Positions 50,244 to 62,198 are shown, counted from the stretch's first letter. The stretch: DNA of 64,000 nt from Geothermobacter hydrogeniphilus (GCF_002093115.1 NZ_NAAD01000008.1:62001-126000), one strand, 5' to 3'. The notes: generated from the sequence alone by a model not told the origin. Translations and numbers: made by a program.

Positions 50244-51923
50244 ATGCTGACGGAATTGATCATCCGCAACTTTGCCATTATCGACCGGCTTGAGGTCAGT
50301 TTCGGTCCCGGCTTCAATGTCCTCACCGGGGAGACCGGCGCGGGGAAGTCGATCATCATTGATGCCGTCGGCCTGCTGCTGGGGGATCGTGCCCGACCGG
50401 AAGTGATCCGCACCGGGGCCGAGGAGGCGACGGTCGAGGGCCTGTTCGATTTAAGCGGACTGACCGTGGTCAAGGACAGATTGGCAAAAGGCGGGTTTGA
50501 GGCTGCGGACGAATTGTTGATCAAGCGGGTGGTCAGCCGATCCGGTAAAAACCGGATTTTTCTCAACGGTTCTCTCTCCCGGCTGTCCCAACTGCAGGAC
50601 ATTGCCGCCGGCCTGGTCAATATTTACGGCCAGCATGAACACCAGCGGCTGCAGAAGACCGATACCCACCTGAAATTTCTCGATCGTTTTGCCGGCCTGG
50701 AAAAGGAGCTTGCCGCTTACACCGACCTGTACAACCGGGTTGTCGCCTTGCAGCAGCGCCTTGAAGGGATCGACCAGGGAGAGCGGGACCGGCGGCAACG
50801 CATCGATTTCCTCAGTTTTCAGCAGCGCGAAATAGCCGCGGCCGCGCTGCAGCCGGGTGAAGATGAAGAGCTGGAGCGGGAACGACTGCTGCTGCAGCAT
50901 GGTGAAAAGCTGACACTGGCCACCGGGGGCGGCTACGAACAGCTCTATGGCCGCAAGGGGGCGGTCTGTGAAATCCTCGACCGGGTCGCTGCCGATCTCG
51001 AGGGCCTGGCAACGGTTGATCCCCAGCTGGGAGAACTGGCGGGCACGGTTCGCGGCAGCCTCTATCAGCTCGAGGATGTTGCCGTCCAGCTGCGCGGTTT
51101 TGCCGATCGTCTCAATTTCGAACCGGGACGTCAGAATGAGGTCGAAGAAAGGCTTGCCCAGATCGCGGCGCTGAAACGCAAGTACGCACCGACCATCGAG
51201 GAGATCCTGGCCGGTCTGGTCCGTATCGAAGCCGAGTTGGCCGAACTGACCGATGCCGACTCGACCCGTGAGGGATTGCTCGCCCAACTGACGGAGGCGC
51301 GTCAGGCTCTGCAGAAGGCCGGGGACGGGCTCTCCCGCAAACGTCAGGCGGCAGCCCGAAAACTGGCTTCAGGGGTGATGCGCGAACTGGCCGACCTGGC
51401 ATTGCCGAAGGCCCGGTTCGAGTGTCATTTCATTGCCCTTGAAGAGCCGGGGCCGTTCGGCCTGGAGCGGATGGAGTTCTATCTGGCACCGAATCCCGGG
51501 GAGGATATGCGGCCCCTGGCCTGGATCGCTTCGGGGGGCGAACTGTCACGCATCATGCTGGCGATCAAGCGTATCGCGCCGGATGCCGATGGTGTCTCGA
51601 CACTGATTTTCGACGAGGTCGATGCCGGCATCGGTGGCGCTGCGGCGAGTAGTGTCGGGGCCAAGCTGCAGCAGGTCGCCGATTCGGCCCAGGTGTTGTG
51701 CATTACCCATCTGCCGCAGGTCGCCGCTTTCGGGGATGCTCATTATCGTGTTGAGAAGATGGTTGACAATGGCCGGACCTTCACCGCCCTGGTCGCCTTG
51801 AAGGGCGAAACCCGGGTGAGGGAAATGGCCCGCATGCTCGGCGGCGCCCGGATCACCGAGCGCACCCTCGAACATGCACGGGAAATGATCGAGAGCGGTC
51901 AGAACCCGGCAGGAAAGGGTTGA
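50244..51923 (+). CDS. recN: DNA repair protein RecN
   Basis: 559 residues of SMC-like ATPase. Walker A GETGAGKS (about 32-39), central coiled-coil arms (about 160-360), signature SGGELSRIMLAIK and Walker B LIFDEVDAGIGG followed by the H-loop CITHLPQVAAFGD. RecN acts in recombinational repair of double-strand breaks. It follows nadK by 24 bp; the next gene starts 5 bp after its stop. Length is normal for the family. Confidence 0.96.
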   Translation: MLTELIIRNFAIIDRLEVSFGPGFNVLTGETGAGKSIIIDAVGLLLGDRARPEVIRTGAEEATVEGLFDLSGLTVVKDRLAKGGFEAADELLIKRVVSRSGKNRIFLNGSLSRLSQLQDIAAGLVNIYGQHEHQRLQKTDTHLKFLDRFAGLEKELAAYTDLYNRVVALQQRLEGIDQGERDRRQRIDFLSFQQREIAAAALQPGEDEELERERLLLQHGEKLTLATGGGYEQLYGRKGAVCEILDRVAADLEGLATVDPQLGELAGTVRGSLYQLEDVAVQLRGFADRLNFEPGRQNEVEERLAQIAALKRKYAPTIEEILAGLVRIEAELAELTDADSTREGLLAQLTEARQALQKAGDGLSRKRQAAARKLASGVMRELADLALPKARFECHFIALEEPGPFGLERMEFYLAPNPGEDMRPLAWIASGGELSRIMLAIKRIAPDADGVSTLIFDEVDAGIGGAAASSVGAKLQQVADSAQVLCITHLPQVAAFGDAHYRVEKMVDNGRTFTALVALKGETRVREMARMLGGARITERTLEHAREMIESGQNPAGKG

Positions 51924-51928
51924 ATCCA

Positions 51929-52402
51929 ATGGTCAGGAAAGCCGTTATTGCCGATGCCCCGGTTATCCACCAACTGCTCAATACCTACGCCGGTGACGGC
52001 CTGATGTTGTCGGCTTCCCTGGCGGAGATCTACGAATATATCCGCAGTTTTTATGTCTACGTGCAGCAGGATCGGGTTGTCGGCACGGTCAGGCTGCAGA
52101 TCTGCTGGAAAGATCTGGCTGAGATCCGTTCCCTGGCGGTCGCCGCAGAGGTCGCCGGTCAGGGAATTGGCCGGCAACTGGTTGAAGCCTGTCTGCAGGA
52201 AGCACGCGATCTCGGTCTGCCGCAGGTTTTCGCCCTGACCTACAAGGTTGGGTTTTTCACCCGTCTCGGATTCAACGAGATCGACAAGGCGCGGCTGCCG
52301 CAGAAAATCTGGCGGGATTGTATCAAGTGCGCCAAGTTTCCTGAATGCGACGAAACGGCGGTCAGCCTGTTGCTTTCTCCGGGGAAACCACCGGTTTCTT
52401 GA
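51929..52402 (+). CDS. Short ArgA-type N-acetyltransferase (GNAT)
   Basis: 157 residues. GNAT motif A is seen in SLAVAAEVAGQGIGRQLVEACLQEA (split here as SLAVAAEVAG and QGIGRQLVEA), followed by ALTYKVGFFTRLGFNEIDK and a Cys-rich end CIKCAKFPECDE. The YKVGFFTRLGF and C-x2-C segments mark the COG1246 group of stand-alone N-acetylglutamate synthases that start arginine synthesis. argJ, which can recycle acetyl groups or make N-acetylglutamate itself, is encoded at 57825, so this enzyme may prime the cycle. The ATG at 51929 is chosen; a TTG at 51920 overlaps the recN end. Confidence 0.78.
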   Translation: MVRKAVIADAPVIHQLLNTYAGDGLMLSASLAEIYEYIRSFYVYVQQDRVVGTVRLQICWKDLAEIRSLAVAAEVAGQGIGRQLVEACLQEARDLGLPQVFALTYKVGFFTRLGFNEIDKARLPQKIWRDCIKCAKFPECDETAVSLLLSPGKPPVS

Positions 52403-52428
52403 CAGAAACTGTCCGACAACGGTATTAA

Positions 52429-52450
52429 TGAGCCCGAATTGTCGGGCTCA
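52429..52450 (+). terminator. Stem-loop after the acetyltransferase gene
   Basis: TGAGCCCGA (52429-52437), loop ATTG, TCGGGCTCA (52442-52450). A perfect 9-bp stem without a clear T-run; the probable end of the nadK-recN unit. Confidence 0.6.
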
Positions 52451-52678
52451 GTGTCGGTTTGCCGGCATCCGTTATTGTCCTGGTCGGGTTGTCGGGGAAC
52501 GCCGTCAGGTTTGCCGGTGGCCCGTGGATTCAGGGAAGTTCTATTCAGGTCAAGGGGTTAGGTCGCCCATCCGGAATGGACGCAGGTTTTTTCCGGTGTC
52601 ACGGCTGGTTTGACCGGACTTTCCGGCCTGAAGATTGCAGATGTGTCCATCTTGTTTGGCGTCTGACAGGAGAGTTTA

Positions 52679-53548
52679 TTGGCTTCCAAGCGTTTTACCA
52701 TCCTGGTTATTCCCGAAGGATCCCGCCGGGTTCGCCGTTACTACGTCCGCAGTGGCTGGTTGAGGTCGCTGGCGGTCGCGGCCGGGGTGGCGGTTCTTGG
52801 GGTCGCCCTGTTGACTTACGGCTATCTGCGGAATCGCTACGATTCGGCGGAGCTGGCGCGTCTGCGCACCACCAATCTGCAGCAGCAGGTCGAACTGGCG
52901 CGGCTTTCCGGCGAACTTGACCTGCTCAACCGGGATGTTGTGCTGCTTGCGCAGAATGACGCGCAGGTCAGGGTGATGGCCAAGTTGACTCCTGCCAAAA
53001 CCAACGTCCTCAGTGGCATCGGCGGACCGCCCGACGCGGATACCCATCCCCGTTTTTCCGAATTGCAGCGCCAGATCGACGAGGTGCGTCAGCAGATCGA
53101 TCTCCGCCGCCAGAGCCAGGAGGAGATCCAGGCGGTCCTCAACGACCAGCGTTCCCTGTTGGCTTCGAAACCGCAGGGATGGCCGGTCAAGGGATGGATC
53201 ACGTCGCTTTTCGGCATGCGTAAATCCCCCTTCACCGGGCGCCGCAAGATGCATGAAGGGCTTGATATCGCGTCAAACACCGGCACCCCGGTCCATGCCA
53301 CCGCCGACGGCATCGTGGCCCGTGCCGAAACCGTACCGGGTTATGGAAAGCTGGTGGTGATCGACCACGGCTATGGTTATCGCACTTACTACGGTCATAA
53401 TTCCAGGCTCTATGTCAAGGTCGGCCAACGGGTCCGGCGCGGTGATCGCATTGCCGCGGTCGGCAATACCGGCACATCCACCGGCTCGCATGTCCATTAC
53501 GAGGTGCGGCGCAATGGCGTGCCGCTCAATCCCCGCAAATACCTCTGA
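52679..53548 (+). CDS. M23-family peptidoglycan endopeptidase, membrane-anchored
   Basis: 289 residues. An N-terminal span (about 28-47) and a coiled coil (about 52-150) lead to a LytM/M23 domain with its zinc ligands in HEGLDIA (about 192-198) and HVHYEV (about 271-276). The start is a TTG at 52679, supported by AGGAGA six bases upstream and by the conserved opening KRFTILVIPEGS. No ATG fits. Such proteins cut peptidoglycan cross-links or regulate amidases. Both catalytic motifs are intact, so activity is likely. Confidence 0.9.
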   Translation: MASKRFTILVIPEGSRRVRRYYVRSGWLRSLAVAAGVAVLGVALLTYGYLRNRYDSAELARLRTTNLQQQVELARLSGELDLLNRDVVLLAQNDAQVRVMAKLTPAKTNVLSGIGGPPDADTHPRFSELQRQIDEVRQQIDLRRQSQEEIQAVLNDQRSLLASKPQGWPVKGWITSLFGMRKSPFTGRRKMHEGLDIASNTGTPVHATADGIVARAETVPGYGKLVVIDHGYGYRTYYGHNSRLYVKVGQRVRRGDRIAAVGNTGTSTGSHVHYEVRRNGVPLNPRKYL

Positions 53549-53575
53549 TCGATCATGAACTGTCAACACCTGATG

Positions 53576-53606
53576 GGCTCCGGAATTCCGGGGCCTTTTT
53601 CTCTTT
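53576..53606 (+). terminator. Rho-independent terminator before secA
   Basis: GGCTCCGG (53576-53583), loop AATT, CCGGGGCC (53588-53595, one G-T pair), then TTTTTCTCTTT. It separates the M23 peptidase gene from secA. Confidence 0.85.
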
Positions 53607-53717
53607 TCGAGTCTTGCCCGGAAGAACTCCCAAATCCACCGGCAATTTCGGGATTCGGCTGTCGTTACGGTTGAATCTGCTTCGTTGCCTTCACCTCTTC
53701 GGTGAGTTCCTTGCGTC

Positions 53718-53746
53718 TTGTGAGCGGGGTGTTGCTGTGGTAGAAT
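53718..53746 (+). promoter_or_regulatory. Sigma70-like promoter of secA
   Basis: TTGTGA (53718-53723), a 17-base spacer, TAGAAT (53741-53746). A small CCCCG/CGGGG hairpin and AGGAG precede the secA ATG. Confidence 0.65.
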
Positions 53747-53797
53747 TCAGCGCTTTTCGCCCCGCGTGACGGGGATTATACCTTCAGGAGTAACGCT

Positions 53798-56482
<2,685 letters not shown>

Positions 56483-56500
56483 CCCGGTGCGGGAGCCGTC

Positions 56501-57838
56501 GTGAGCCCGACTGACCCTCGGGATGAGGGGCTTTCCCGGGATTACCGGGCGCTGGTCTCCGGAGAAGCCGAGGCCCGCGGACACCTGGAAGATCTGCTGC
56601 TGATGCGCCATGCCGCCGAGGCGGCGCATTCCAGTCCCGACCTGGCGAGTTATCTCGATGCCCTGGTCGAACGGATCATGGCGGCGGTCGGGGTGCGGCA
56701 CTGTTCACTGATGCTTTGTGACGACAGTGGCTGCCTGCGCATCGCCGCTGCCCGCGGCCTGCCGCCCGAAGTGATCGCCGAAACCCGGCTGGCTCCCGGT
56801 GAGGGCATTGCCGGTCTTGTGCTGGCGACGGGGGAGCCGCTGCTGGTTCCCGACCTGGATGCCGACGACCGGTTCGTCAACCGCAACGATTTCGATCATT
56901 ACCTTTCCCGGTCACTGCTGTCGGTGCCGCTGGTCTGCCGCGGGCAGGTTCGGGGGGTGCTCAATGTCACCAACAAGCAGGACGACGCTCCCTTCGGCAG
57001 CATCGATCTGCATCTGCTCAATGGCGTGGCCCACCAGGCGATGCTGGCCCTGGAGAATTTTCGCCTGGTCGCCGAACTGCAGCAGTCCCGTGCCGAACTG
57101 GAACGCAGCAATGTCCGGTTGCAGCAGTTGCTGCGCGGTCGTTCCCGTCTTGTCTGCAACCTGTCCCACGAACTGAAGACGCCGCTGACTTCGGTCCTCG
57201 GCTATGTCGATCTGGCCATGAATCATTTCGACCAGCTTGATGCCGAAGAACTGCGGGCCTATCTGCAGCGGGTGCATGGCGAGGGGCTGCAGATGAAGCA
57301 GCTGATCAACGACATGCTGACCCTGTTCAGCCTGGAGAGCGGTTTCGGGCGCTGGGAGGAGCAGTCGGTCGATGTTGCCGGGATGCTTGCCGGGGAACTG
57401 CGGCGACGACGGGACGACATCGAACGGATGCGGTTGCGGTTGGAATATCATCGTCCCGCCGAACTGCCGGAAGTCCTGGCGGACCCGGACCGCCTGCGTT
57501 ACCTGCTGGCGGCCCTGATCGACAACGCGATAAAATTCAATTGTCCGGGCGGGTTGCTGGAAGTTCGGTTGCGGCCGCTGGAGGGTGGGCTGGAGCTGCA
57601 TGTTTTCAACCAGGGCACCCGGGTGCCGCCGGAGGCGGCCGATGTTATATTTGAACAATACACCCAGCTCGGAGATATCACGTCGGGCAAGCCGCCGGGG
57701 GTTGGTATCGGTCTGGCGATCTGTCGCGCCATCGTTGATCGTCTCGGCGGTTCGATTCAGCTGGTCCCTCGGGGCGACGACGGGACCGGCGTGGTGGTCC
57801 GTTTCCCCCGGCAGGAGAGATTGAATGATGAAAAATAA
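56501..57838 (+). CDS. Soluble GAF-domain sensor histidine kinase
   Basis: 445 residues without membrane spans. A GAF domain covers about 40-190 (GVRHCSLMLCDDSGCLRIAA; GEGIAGLVLATGEPLLVPD). A coiled coil leads to the HisKA box LSHELKTPLTSVLGYVDL (about 224) and an ATPase domain with an N box (LIDNAIKFN) and G box (PPGVGIGLAI). The start is GTG at 56501, with GGGAG five bases upstream. No response regulator is adjacent, so the partner is unknown. It overlaps argJ by 14 bp. Confidence 0.88.
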   Translation: MSPTDPRDEGLSRDYRALVSGEAEARGHLEDLLLMRHAAEAAHSSPDLASYLDALVERIMAAVGVRHCSLMLCDDSGCLRIAAARGLPPEVIAETRLAPGEGIAGLVLATGEPLLVPDLDADDRFVNRNDFDHYLSRSLLSVPLVCRGQVRGVLNVTNKQDDAPFGSIDLHLLNGVAHQAMLALENFRLVAELQQSRAELERSNVRLQQLLRGRSRLVCNLSHELKTPLTSVLGYVDLAMNHFDQLDAEELRAYLQRVHGEGLQMKQLINDMLTLFSLESGFGRWEEQSVDVAGMLAGELRRRRDDIERMRLRLEYHRPAELPEVLADPDRLRYLLAALIDNAIKFNCPGGLLEVRLRPLEGGLELHVFNQGTRVPPEAADVIFEQYTQLGDITSGKPPGVGIGLAICRAIVDRLGGSIQLVPRGDDGTGVVVRFPRQERLNDEK

Positions 57839-59015
57839 CCAGGTTCCCCGGGTGCGGGGATTCAAATTCGCGTCCCGGCCGGCCGGCATCAAGTCGTCCG
57901 CGAAGGCCGATCTCGGACTGATCTATTCCGAAGTCCCGGCCGCCTGCGCCGGGGTCTTCACCCGCAACCAGGTGGTTGCCGCCCCGGTGGTGATTTCCCG
58001 CCCCCGGATTGCCGGGGGGCGTTGCCAGGCCGTTGTCGTCAACAGCGGCAATGCCAATGCCTGCACCGGTGACCGGGGAATCAGGGATGCTCTGCGCATG
58101 ACGGAACTCACGGCCCACACCCTCGGTCTGCCGGAGGACCTCGTGGTTGTTTCTTCGACCGGTGTCATCGGCCAGGCTCTGCCGATGGACAGGCTGGAAA
58201 AGCATATTCCCCTGCTCGGGTCGGAGCTTGTCGCCGACGGCGCCGAGGGATTGGCCGAAGCCATCCGCACCACCGACTCCTTTGCCAAGCTTTCCTGGCG
58301 GGAACTGGATGGCTGTCGTGTCCTCGGTATTGCCAAAGGGGCGGGGATGATTCACCCGAACATGGCAACCATGCTCGGTTTCGTGGTCAGTGATGCACGG
58401 ATTGATGCCGCGTTGCTGCAGCAATTGCTGGCGGCGGCGGTCGACCGCAGCTTCAATGCCATAACCGTCGATGGTGATACCTCGACCAACGACATGGTCC
58501 TGGTTATGGCCAACGGGCAGGGAGAGGGGGATGCCATTCTCCCCGGCAGTTCGGCCGCCGAACAGTTTTCTGAGGCCCTGCAGGCGGTGCTGCTTGATCT
58601 GGCCAAAATGATCGTGCGGGATGGCGAGGGGGCGACCAAACTGGTGGAAATTGCCGTGCGTGGCGCGGAAAGCGAAGCGGACGCGCGCGCCGCGGCACGC
58701 AGTATCGCCACATCGAGTCTTGTCAAAACAGCCTTTTTCGGGGAAGACGCCAACTGGGGACGGATCATTGCCGCGGCCGGTTATTCCGAAGCGCGCGTCG
58801 ATCCGAATCTGGTGGCCATCGATTTTGACCGGGTTCCGGTGGTTCGCGCCGGTGTAAGCACCGGTGCCGAACAGGAGGCCGAGGCGAGCGAAGTCCTCAG
58901 ACAGGCAGAGTTCCGGGTCACCGTCGACCTCGGTCTGGGCACGGACTGTTTCAGCTATTACACCTCCGATTTGACCTATGATTACGTCAAGATCAATGCC
59001 GATTACCGCACCTGA
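57825..59015 (+). CDS. argJ: Bifunctional glutamate N-acetyltransferase/amino-acid acetyltransferase ArgJ
   Basis: 396 residues. The self-cleavage site lies in KGAGMIHPNMATMLGF; the Thr after MA becomes the N-terminal nucleophile of the beta subunit. VVVNSGNANACTG, DTSTNDMV and the C-terminal end TYDYVKINADYRT are typical of the family. ArgJ transfers acetyl from N-acetylornithine to glutamate and, in bifunctional forms, also uses acetyl-CoA. It starts within the end of the kinase gene (ATGATG, either codon) and overlaps deoC by about 20 bp. Confidence 0.95.
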   Translation: MMKNNQVPRVRGFKFASRPAGIKSSAKADLGLIYSEVPAACAGVFTRNQVVAAPVVISRPRIAGGRCQAVVVNSGNANACTGDRGIRDALRMTELTAHTLGLPEDLVVVSSTGVIGQALPMDRLEKHIPLLGSELVADGAEGLAEAIRTTDSFAKLSWRELDGCRVLGIAKGAGMIHPNMATMLGFVVSDARIDAALLQQLLAAAVDRSFNAITVDGDTSTNDMVLVMANGQGEGDAILPGSSAAEQFSEALQAVLLDLAKMIVRDGEGATKLVEIAVRGAESEADARAAARSIATSSLVKTAFFGEDANWGRIIAAAGYSEARVDPNLVAIDFDRVPVVRAGVSTGAEQEAEASEVLRQAEFRVTVDLGLGTDCFSYYTSDLTYDYVKINADYRT

Positions 59016-59697
59016 CGGCCGTTCGTTCAGGGGGAACCCGGCAGCCTGTATTGACCATACTCTGCTCAAGGCCGAGACAACCGGGCGGCAGATTCAGCAG
59101 CTCTGTGAGGAGGCGGTCGAATACGGCTTTGCCGCGGTCTGTGTGCCTCCCTGCCATGTCCGTTTCAGTGCGGACATCCTCTACGGAACCGAAGTCGCGG
59201 TTGCCACGGTGGTGGGTTTTCCCCTCGGCTATGCCGAAACCGCGAGCAAACAGCACGAAGCCGCGCAGGCGGTCAATGCCGGCGCGCGGGAAATCGACAT
59301 GGTGATCAATCAGGGCTGGGCGGCGACGGGTGATTTCGCCCATGTCGAGGAAGAGATCCGGGCGGTGGTGCGGACGGTTCCCGGGACGTGCGTCAAGGTC
59401 ATCATCGAATGCTGCAATTTCGGCCGGGAGGCGAAGTCACGCCTGGTCGAGGCGGCGGTTGCGGCGGGTGCCCGCTATGTCAAGACCTCGACCGGCTTTG
59501 CCGCCTCCGGCGCCACCGTCGAGGATGTCCGCTTGCTGGCCGCCGTCGCGGACGGCCGCGTCAGGGTCAAGGCCGCCGGCGGTATCCGCAGTCTTGAGGA
59601 CTGTCAGGCGATGCTTGCCGCCGGGGCCGACCGTATCGGCAGTTCCAGCGGGGTCGCCATCGTTGAACAGTGGCTGCGGACAGAGGGGCTGTCGTGA
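58996..59697 (+). CDS. deoC: Deoxyribose-phosphate aldolase
   Basis: 233 residues. Active-site Lys is in YVKTSTGF, with the second Lys in VRVKAAGGIRS and the Asp in EIDMVINQGW. KVIIECCNFG replaces the more common IIETCLLT but keeps the Glu. The enzyme splits 2-deoxyribose 5-phosphate to acetaldehyde and glyceraldehyde 3-phosphate. The start within the end of argJ is uncertain: ATG at 58996 is preferred, and ATG at 58978 is also open. deoB follows with a 4-bp overlap, forming a deoxynucleoside catabolic pair. Confidence 0.92.
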   Translation: MPITAPDGRSFRGNPAACIDHTLLKAETTGRQIQQLCEEAVEYGFAAVCVPPCHVRFSADILYGTEVAVATVVGFPLGYAETASKQHEAAQAVNAGAREIDMVINQGWAATGDFAHVEEEIRAVVRTVPGTCVKVIIECCNFGREAKSRLVEAAVAAGARYVKTSTGFAASGATVEDVRLLAAVADGRVRVKAAGGIRSLEDCQAMLAAGADRIGSSSGVAIVEQWLRTEGLS

Positions 59698-60878
59698 ACC
59701 CTCCCTTTCGCCGGGTGCTGGTCGTGGTCCTCGACGGGGTGGGGGTTGGTGCTCTGCCCGATGCCGCCGCCTACGGTGATGCCGGGGCCAATACCCTGTT
59801 GCACGTTCTGCAGCGTTCCCCCTCTTTGCGGCTGCCGAACTTCGAGCGTTTCGGCCTCGGGCGTTTGGTGCCCGCTGCCGGACTGGTGTCGGGAGAAGGG
59901 CTGGCCGCCTGCGGGCGGATGGCCGAAAAGGCGGCGGGCAAGGATTCGACCGCGGGGCACTGGGAGCTGATGGGGGTGACCCTGGAACAGCCTCTGCCGA
60001 CTTACCCGCAGGGTTTTCCCGAAGAAATCATCTCGGCGTTCACCGCCGCCACCGGGCTGGCGGTCCTCGGCAACCGGGCCGCCAGCGGCACCGACATCAT
60101 CCGTGATCTCGGTGAGGAGCATCTGCGCAGCGGTCTGCCGATTATCTATACCAGCAGTGACTCGGTTTTTCAGATCGCTGCCCATGAAGAGGTCATCCCG
60201 GTCGAAAAACTGTACGACCTCTGCCGGAAGGCGCGGGAACTGCTCAACCCCTTTCGCGTCGGGCGGGTTATTGCCCGGCCCTTCACGGGCCGGGACGCCG
60301 CCGGTTTCCGCCGGACGGCCGGTCGTCATGACTTCTCGTTGCCGCCGATTGCTCCAACGCTGCTTGACCGTCTGCAGCAGGCGGGCGTACCGGTTGTCGG
60401 CATCGGTAAAATCGGCGACCTGTTCGCCGGCCGTGGTCTGGACGAGTCGTTGACAACCGCGAGCAACGCTGACGGGATGGCCGCCACGCTTGAATGCCTG
60501 GAGCGCGTCGACAACGGATTGATAATTGTCAACCTGGTCGATTTCGATATGCTCTGGGGGCACCGGTTGGATGTTTCCGGTTTCGCCGACGGACTGGCGG
60601 CAGTCGATGCCTGGTTGCCGCAATTGACCGCCCGCTTGCGGTCCGATGACTTGCTGCTGATAACCGCGGATCATGGATGTGATCCGACCACGCCGGGCAC
60701 CGATCACAGCCGTGAGTATGTGCCGTTGCTGGCATGGTTTCCCGGTCTGCGGCCGGATATTGATCTGGGAACCCGTGCCGGATTTGCTGATGTCGCCGCA
60801 ACAGTGGGGGAGGCTCTCGGCTGTACCTGTCCGGCAGGCCGGAGTTTTTTGCCGGAGTTGAAAGCGGGGAGGGTTTGA
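59694..60878 (+). CDS. deoB: Phosphopentomutase
   Basis: 394 residues of alkaline-phosphatase-superfamily enzyme. Metal ligands fall in VVVLDGVGVGALPDA (N-terminus), the phosphorylated Thr in KDSTAGHWELMG, and later ligands in TADHGCDPTTPGTDHSREY. The enzyme converts ribose or deoxyribose 1-phosphate to the 5-phosphate, feeding DeoC. The GTG at 59694 overlaps the deoC stop (GTGA) and has AGAGGGG five bases before it; another GTG eight codons earlier is less likely. Confidence 0.95.
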   Translation: MNPPFRRVLVVVLDGVGVGALPDAAAYGDAGANTLLHVLQRSPSLRLPNFERFGLGRLVPAAGLVSGEGLAACGRMAEKAAGKDSTAGHWELMGVTLEQPLPTYPQGFPEEIISAFTAATGLAVLGNRAASGTDIIRDLGEEHLRSGLPIIYTSSDSVFQIAAHEEVIPVEKLYDLCRKARELLNPFRVGRVIARPFTGRDAAGFRRTAGRHDFSLPPIAPTLLDRLQQAGVPVVGIGKIGDLFAGRGLDESLTTASNADGMAATLECLERVDNGLIIVNLVDFDMLWGHRLDVSGFADGLAAVDAWLPQLTARLRSDDLLLITADHGCDPTTPGTDHSREYVPLLAWFPGLRPDIDLGTRAGFADVAATVGEALGCTCPAGRSFLPELKAGRV

Positions 60879-60882
60879 CGGA

Positions 60883-61650
60883 TCAGGAAATGAGGCCCGG
60901 AGAAGGTCGAGCTGCCCGGCTGCGCAGCATTCCGAGATCCAGCTCGGCGCCGCGTCGGCCTTCACTCAGTTCTCCCAGCAGCCGCTGTTCGAGAAAGGCT
61001 TCGAGCTGGCGACGGGTTTCATCGCTGAGGTCGGCAAATTCCAGGCCGACTCCCTGGCGATAATTATTTTCGGGACGTGGTTCCATGCGGTAGACAACCC
61101 GGCCGGGAAGTTCCAGTTCGCGGTTCATTCCCAGCAGTGGGAAGACAACCTGGAACTGGTCCTGGGGTTCAAGCCGGTAGCTGGTTTTGATGAACATCCC
61201 CCGGGTGCTGATACTGAGAACTTCCGCCAGCTCGGAGGTGTTGTCCCGGCAGACCATCCCGGGTATCCTGACTTCCATGCGCAGATTGCGGCGGGGGTGT
61301 TTTTCAAGGTGTTTCTGGACCAGTTCAAAGAGGGCGAAAATATCGATTGGAACGTCCAGGCCAACCCATGGTACCGGGATGGTCGGCCCGTGAGGCTGCC
61401 CGAGGATAACCAGCGGCAGTCCGGTTTTCCGGATTTGTTCCCGCAACCGTTGTCGCAGCGTCTCATCGGCTGCGGCCAGCATGCCGTCGCCGATCAGGAT
61501 AAACTCGGGATTGCTGCCATTGAGCAGTTCTTCGAACTCCCCGACTCGGGACGTGACCAGCACCCGGTAACCCCAGTGCTTGAGGATGATTTCGAGCGTT
61601 CCCAGCAGGTCGGGGCTGGTGGCGCCGAGCAGAATTCGTTTCATGGACAT
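60883..61650 (-). CDS. Degenerate receiver domain with C-terminal PilZ domain
   Basis: 255 residues. The first 115 have the outline of a receiver (KRILLGATSPDLLGTLEIIL; FILIGDGML) but lack the N-terminal acidic pair and the Lys of the signalling face, so phosphorylation is doubtful. Residues 120-225 form a PilZ-like domain (PRRNLRMEVRIP; SISTRGMFIKTS), with RxxxR-like and S-x-x-G elements for cyclic di-GMP binding in looser form. It ends 5 bp from deoB in convergent orientation. A regulator of motility or surface behaviour is possible but not shown. The ATG at 61648-61650 has AAGGG upstream. Confidence 0.75.
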   Translation of the reverse strand: MSMKRILLGATSPDLLGTLEIILKHWGYRVLVTSRVGEFEELLNGSNPEFILIGDGMLAAADETLRQRLREQIRKTGLPLVILGQPHGPTIPVPWVGLDVPIDIFALFELVQKHLEKHPRRNLRMEVRIPGMVCRDNTSELAEVLSISTRGMFIKTSYRLEPQDQFQVVFPLLGMNRELELPGRVVYRMEPRPENNYRQGVGLEFADLSDETRRQLEAFLEQRLLGELSEGRRGAELDLGMLRSRAARPSPGLIS

Positions 61651-61699
61651 GGCAACCCTTCGTGCAGTGAATGTAAAGGATTATCCGCCGGTTGGCAAG

Positions 61700-61714
61700 C
61701 TCACTGATTCAGGT
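61700..61714. repeat. Isolated right end of family A element
   Basis: CTCACTGATTCAGGT, identical to the right arm of copy 3, in the leader of the DUF2914 gene just before its AAAGGAG ribosome site. No left arm or core is present. Confidence 0.75.
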
Positions 61715-61733
61715 CAGACAAAGGAGATGAAAG

Positions 61734-62111
61734 ATGAAGAAAATGATGATTGTTCTTACCCTGTTGCTGTTGTTGCCGTCCCTCGGGTGGGGGCTTGAGG
61801 TTGTCGAAGGAGTTGTCGCGACCGGCGTTGAACAGCGTCAACCGGTCGGGGTGGCCGATCATTTCCCGGCCGACATCGGGCGGGTCTACTGCTTTACCCG
61901 GGTGCGGGGAGCTGTCGGGGATGATGAGATTACCCATGTCTGGTTGAAGCAGGGACGGGAGATGGCGCGGGTCACATTGGCGGTTCGTTCCGACAACTGG
62001 CGGACCTGGTCCTCGAAACAGGTCCTGCCCGAGTGGCGGGGCGCCTGGACGGTCAAGGTCCTGGACCGGGCCGGCAACGAGCTGACCAGCATCTCCTTTG
62101 ATCTGGAGTAA
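61734..62111 (+). CDS. Secreted DUF2914 protein
   Basis: 125 residues with a signal peptide (MKKMMIVLTLLLLLPSLGWG). The mature part is one small beta domain with RVYCFTRVRGA, HVWLKQGREMARVTL and RGAWTVKVLDRAGNEL, the DUF2914 pattern. The family is secreted and has no defined function. AAAGGAG precedes the ATG. The leader carries a family A repeat end. A strong terminator follows at 62141. Confidence 0.85.
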   Translation: MKKMMIVLTLLLLLPSLGWGLEVVEGVVATGVEQRQPVGVADHFPADIGRVYCFTRVRGAVGDDEITHVWLKQGREMARVTLAVRSDNWRTWSSKQVLPEWRGAWTVKVLDRAGNELTSISFDLE

Positions 62112-62140
62112 CAGCCGGTTGCCGGATGGGGATGGAAACA

Positions 62141-62173
62141 GCGGCGGGGCGTCCATATCGGACGCCCCGCCGC
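62141..62173. terminator. Strong hairpin between DUF2914 and mucR genes
   Basis: GCGGCGGGGCGTCC (62141-62154), a 5-base loop and GGACGCCCCGCCGC (62160-62173), then ATGTGTTTTAG. It sits between convergent genes and serves at least the plus strand. Confidence 0.85.
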
Positions 62174-62198
62174 ATGTGTTTTAGAAGTGCAGTCGTGG

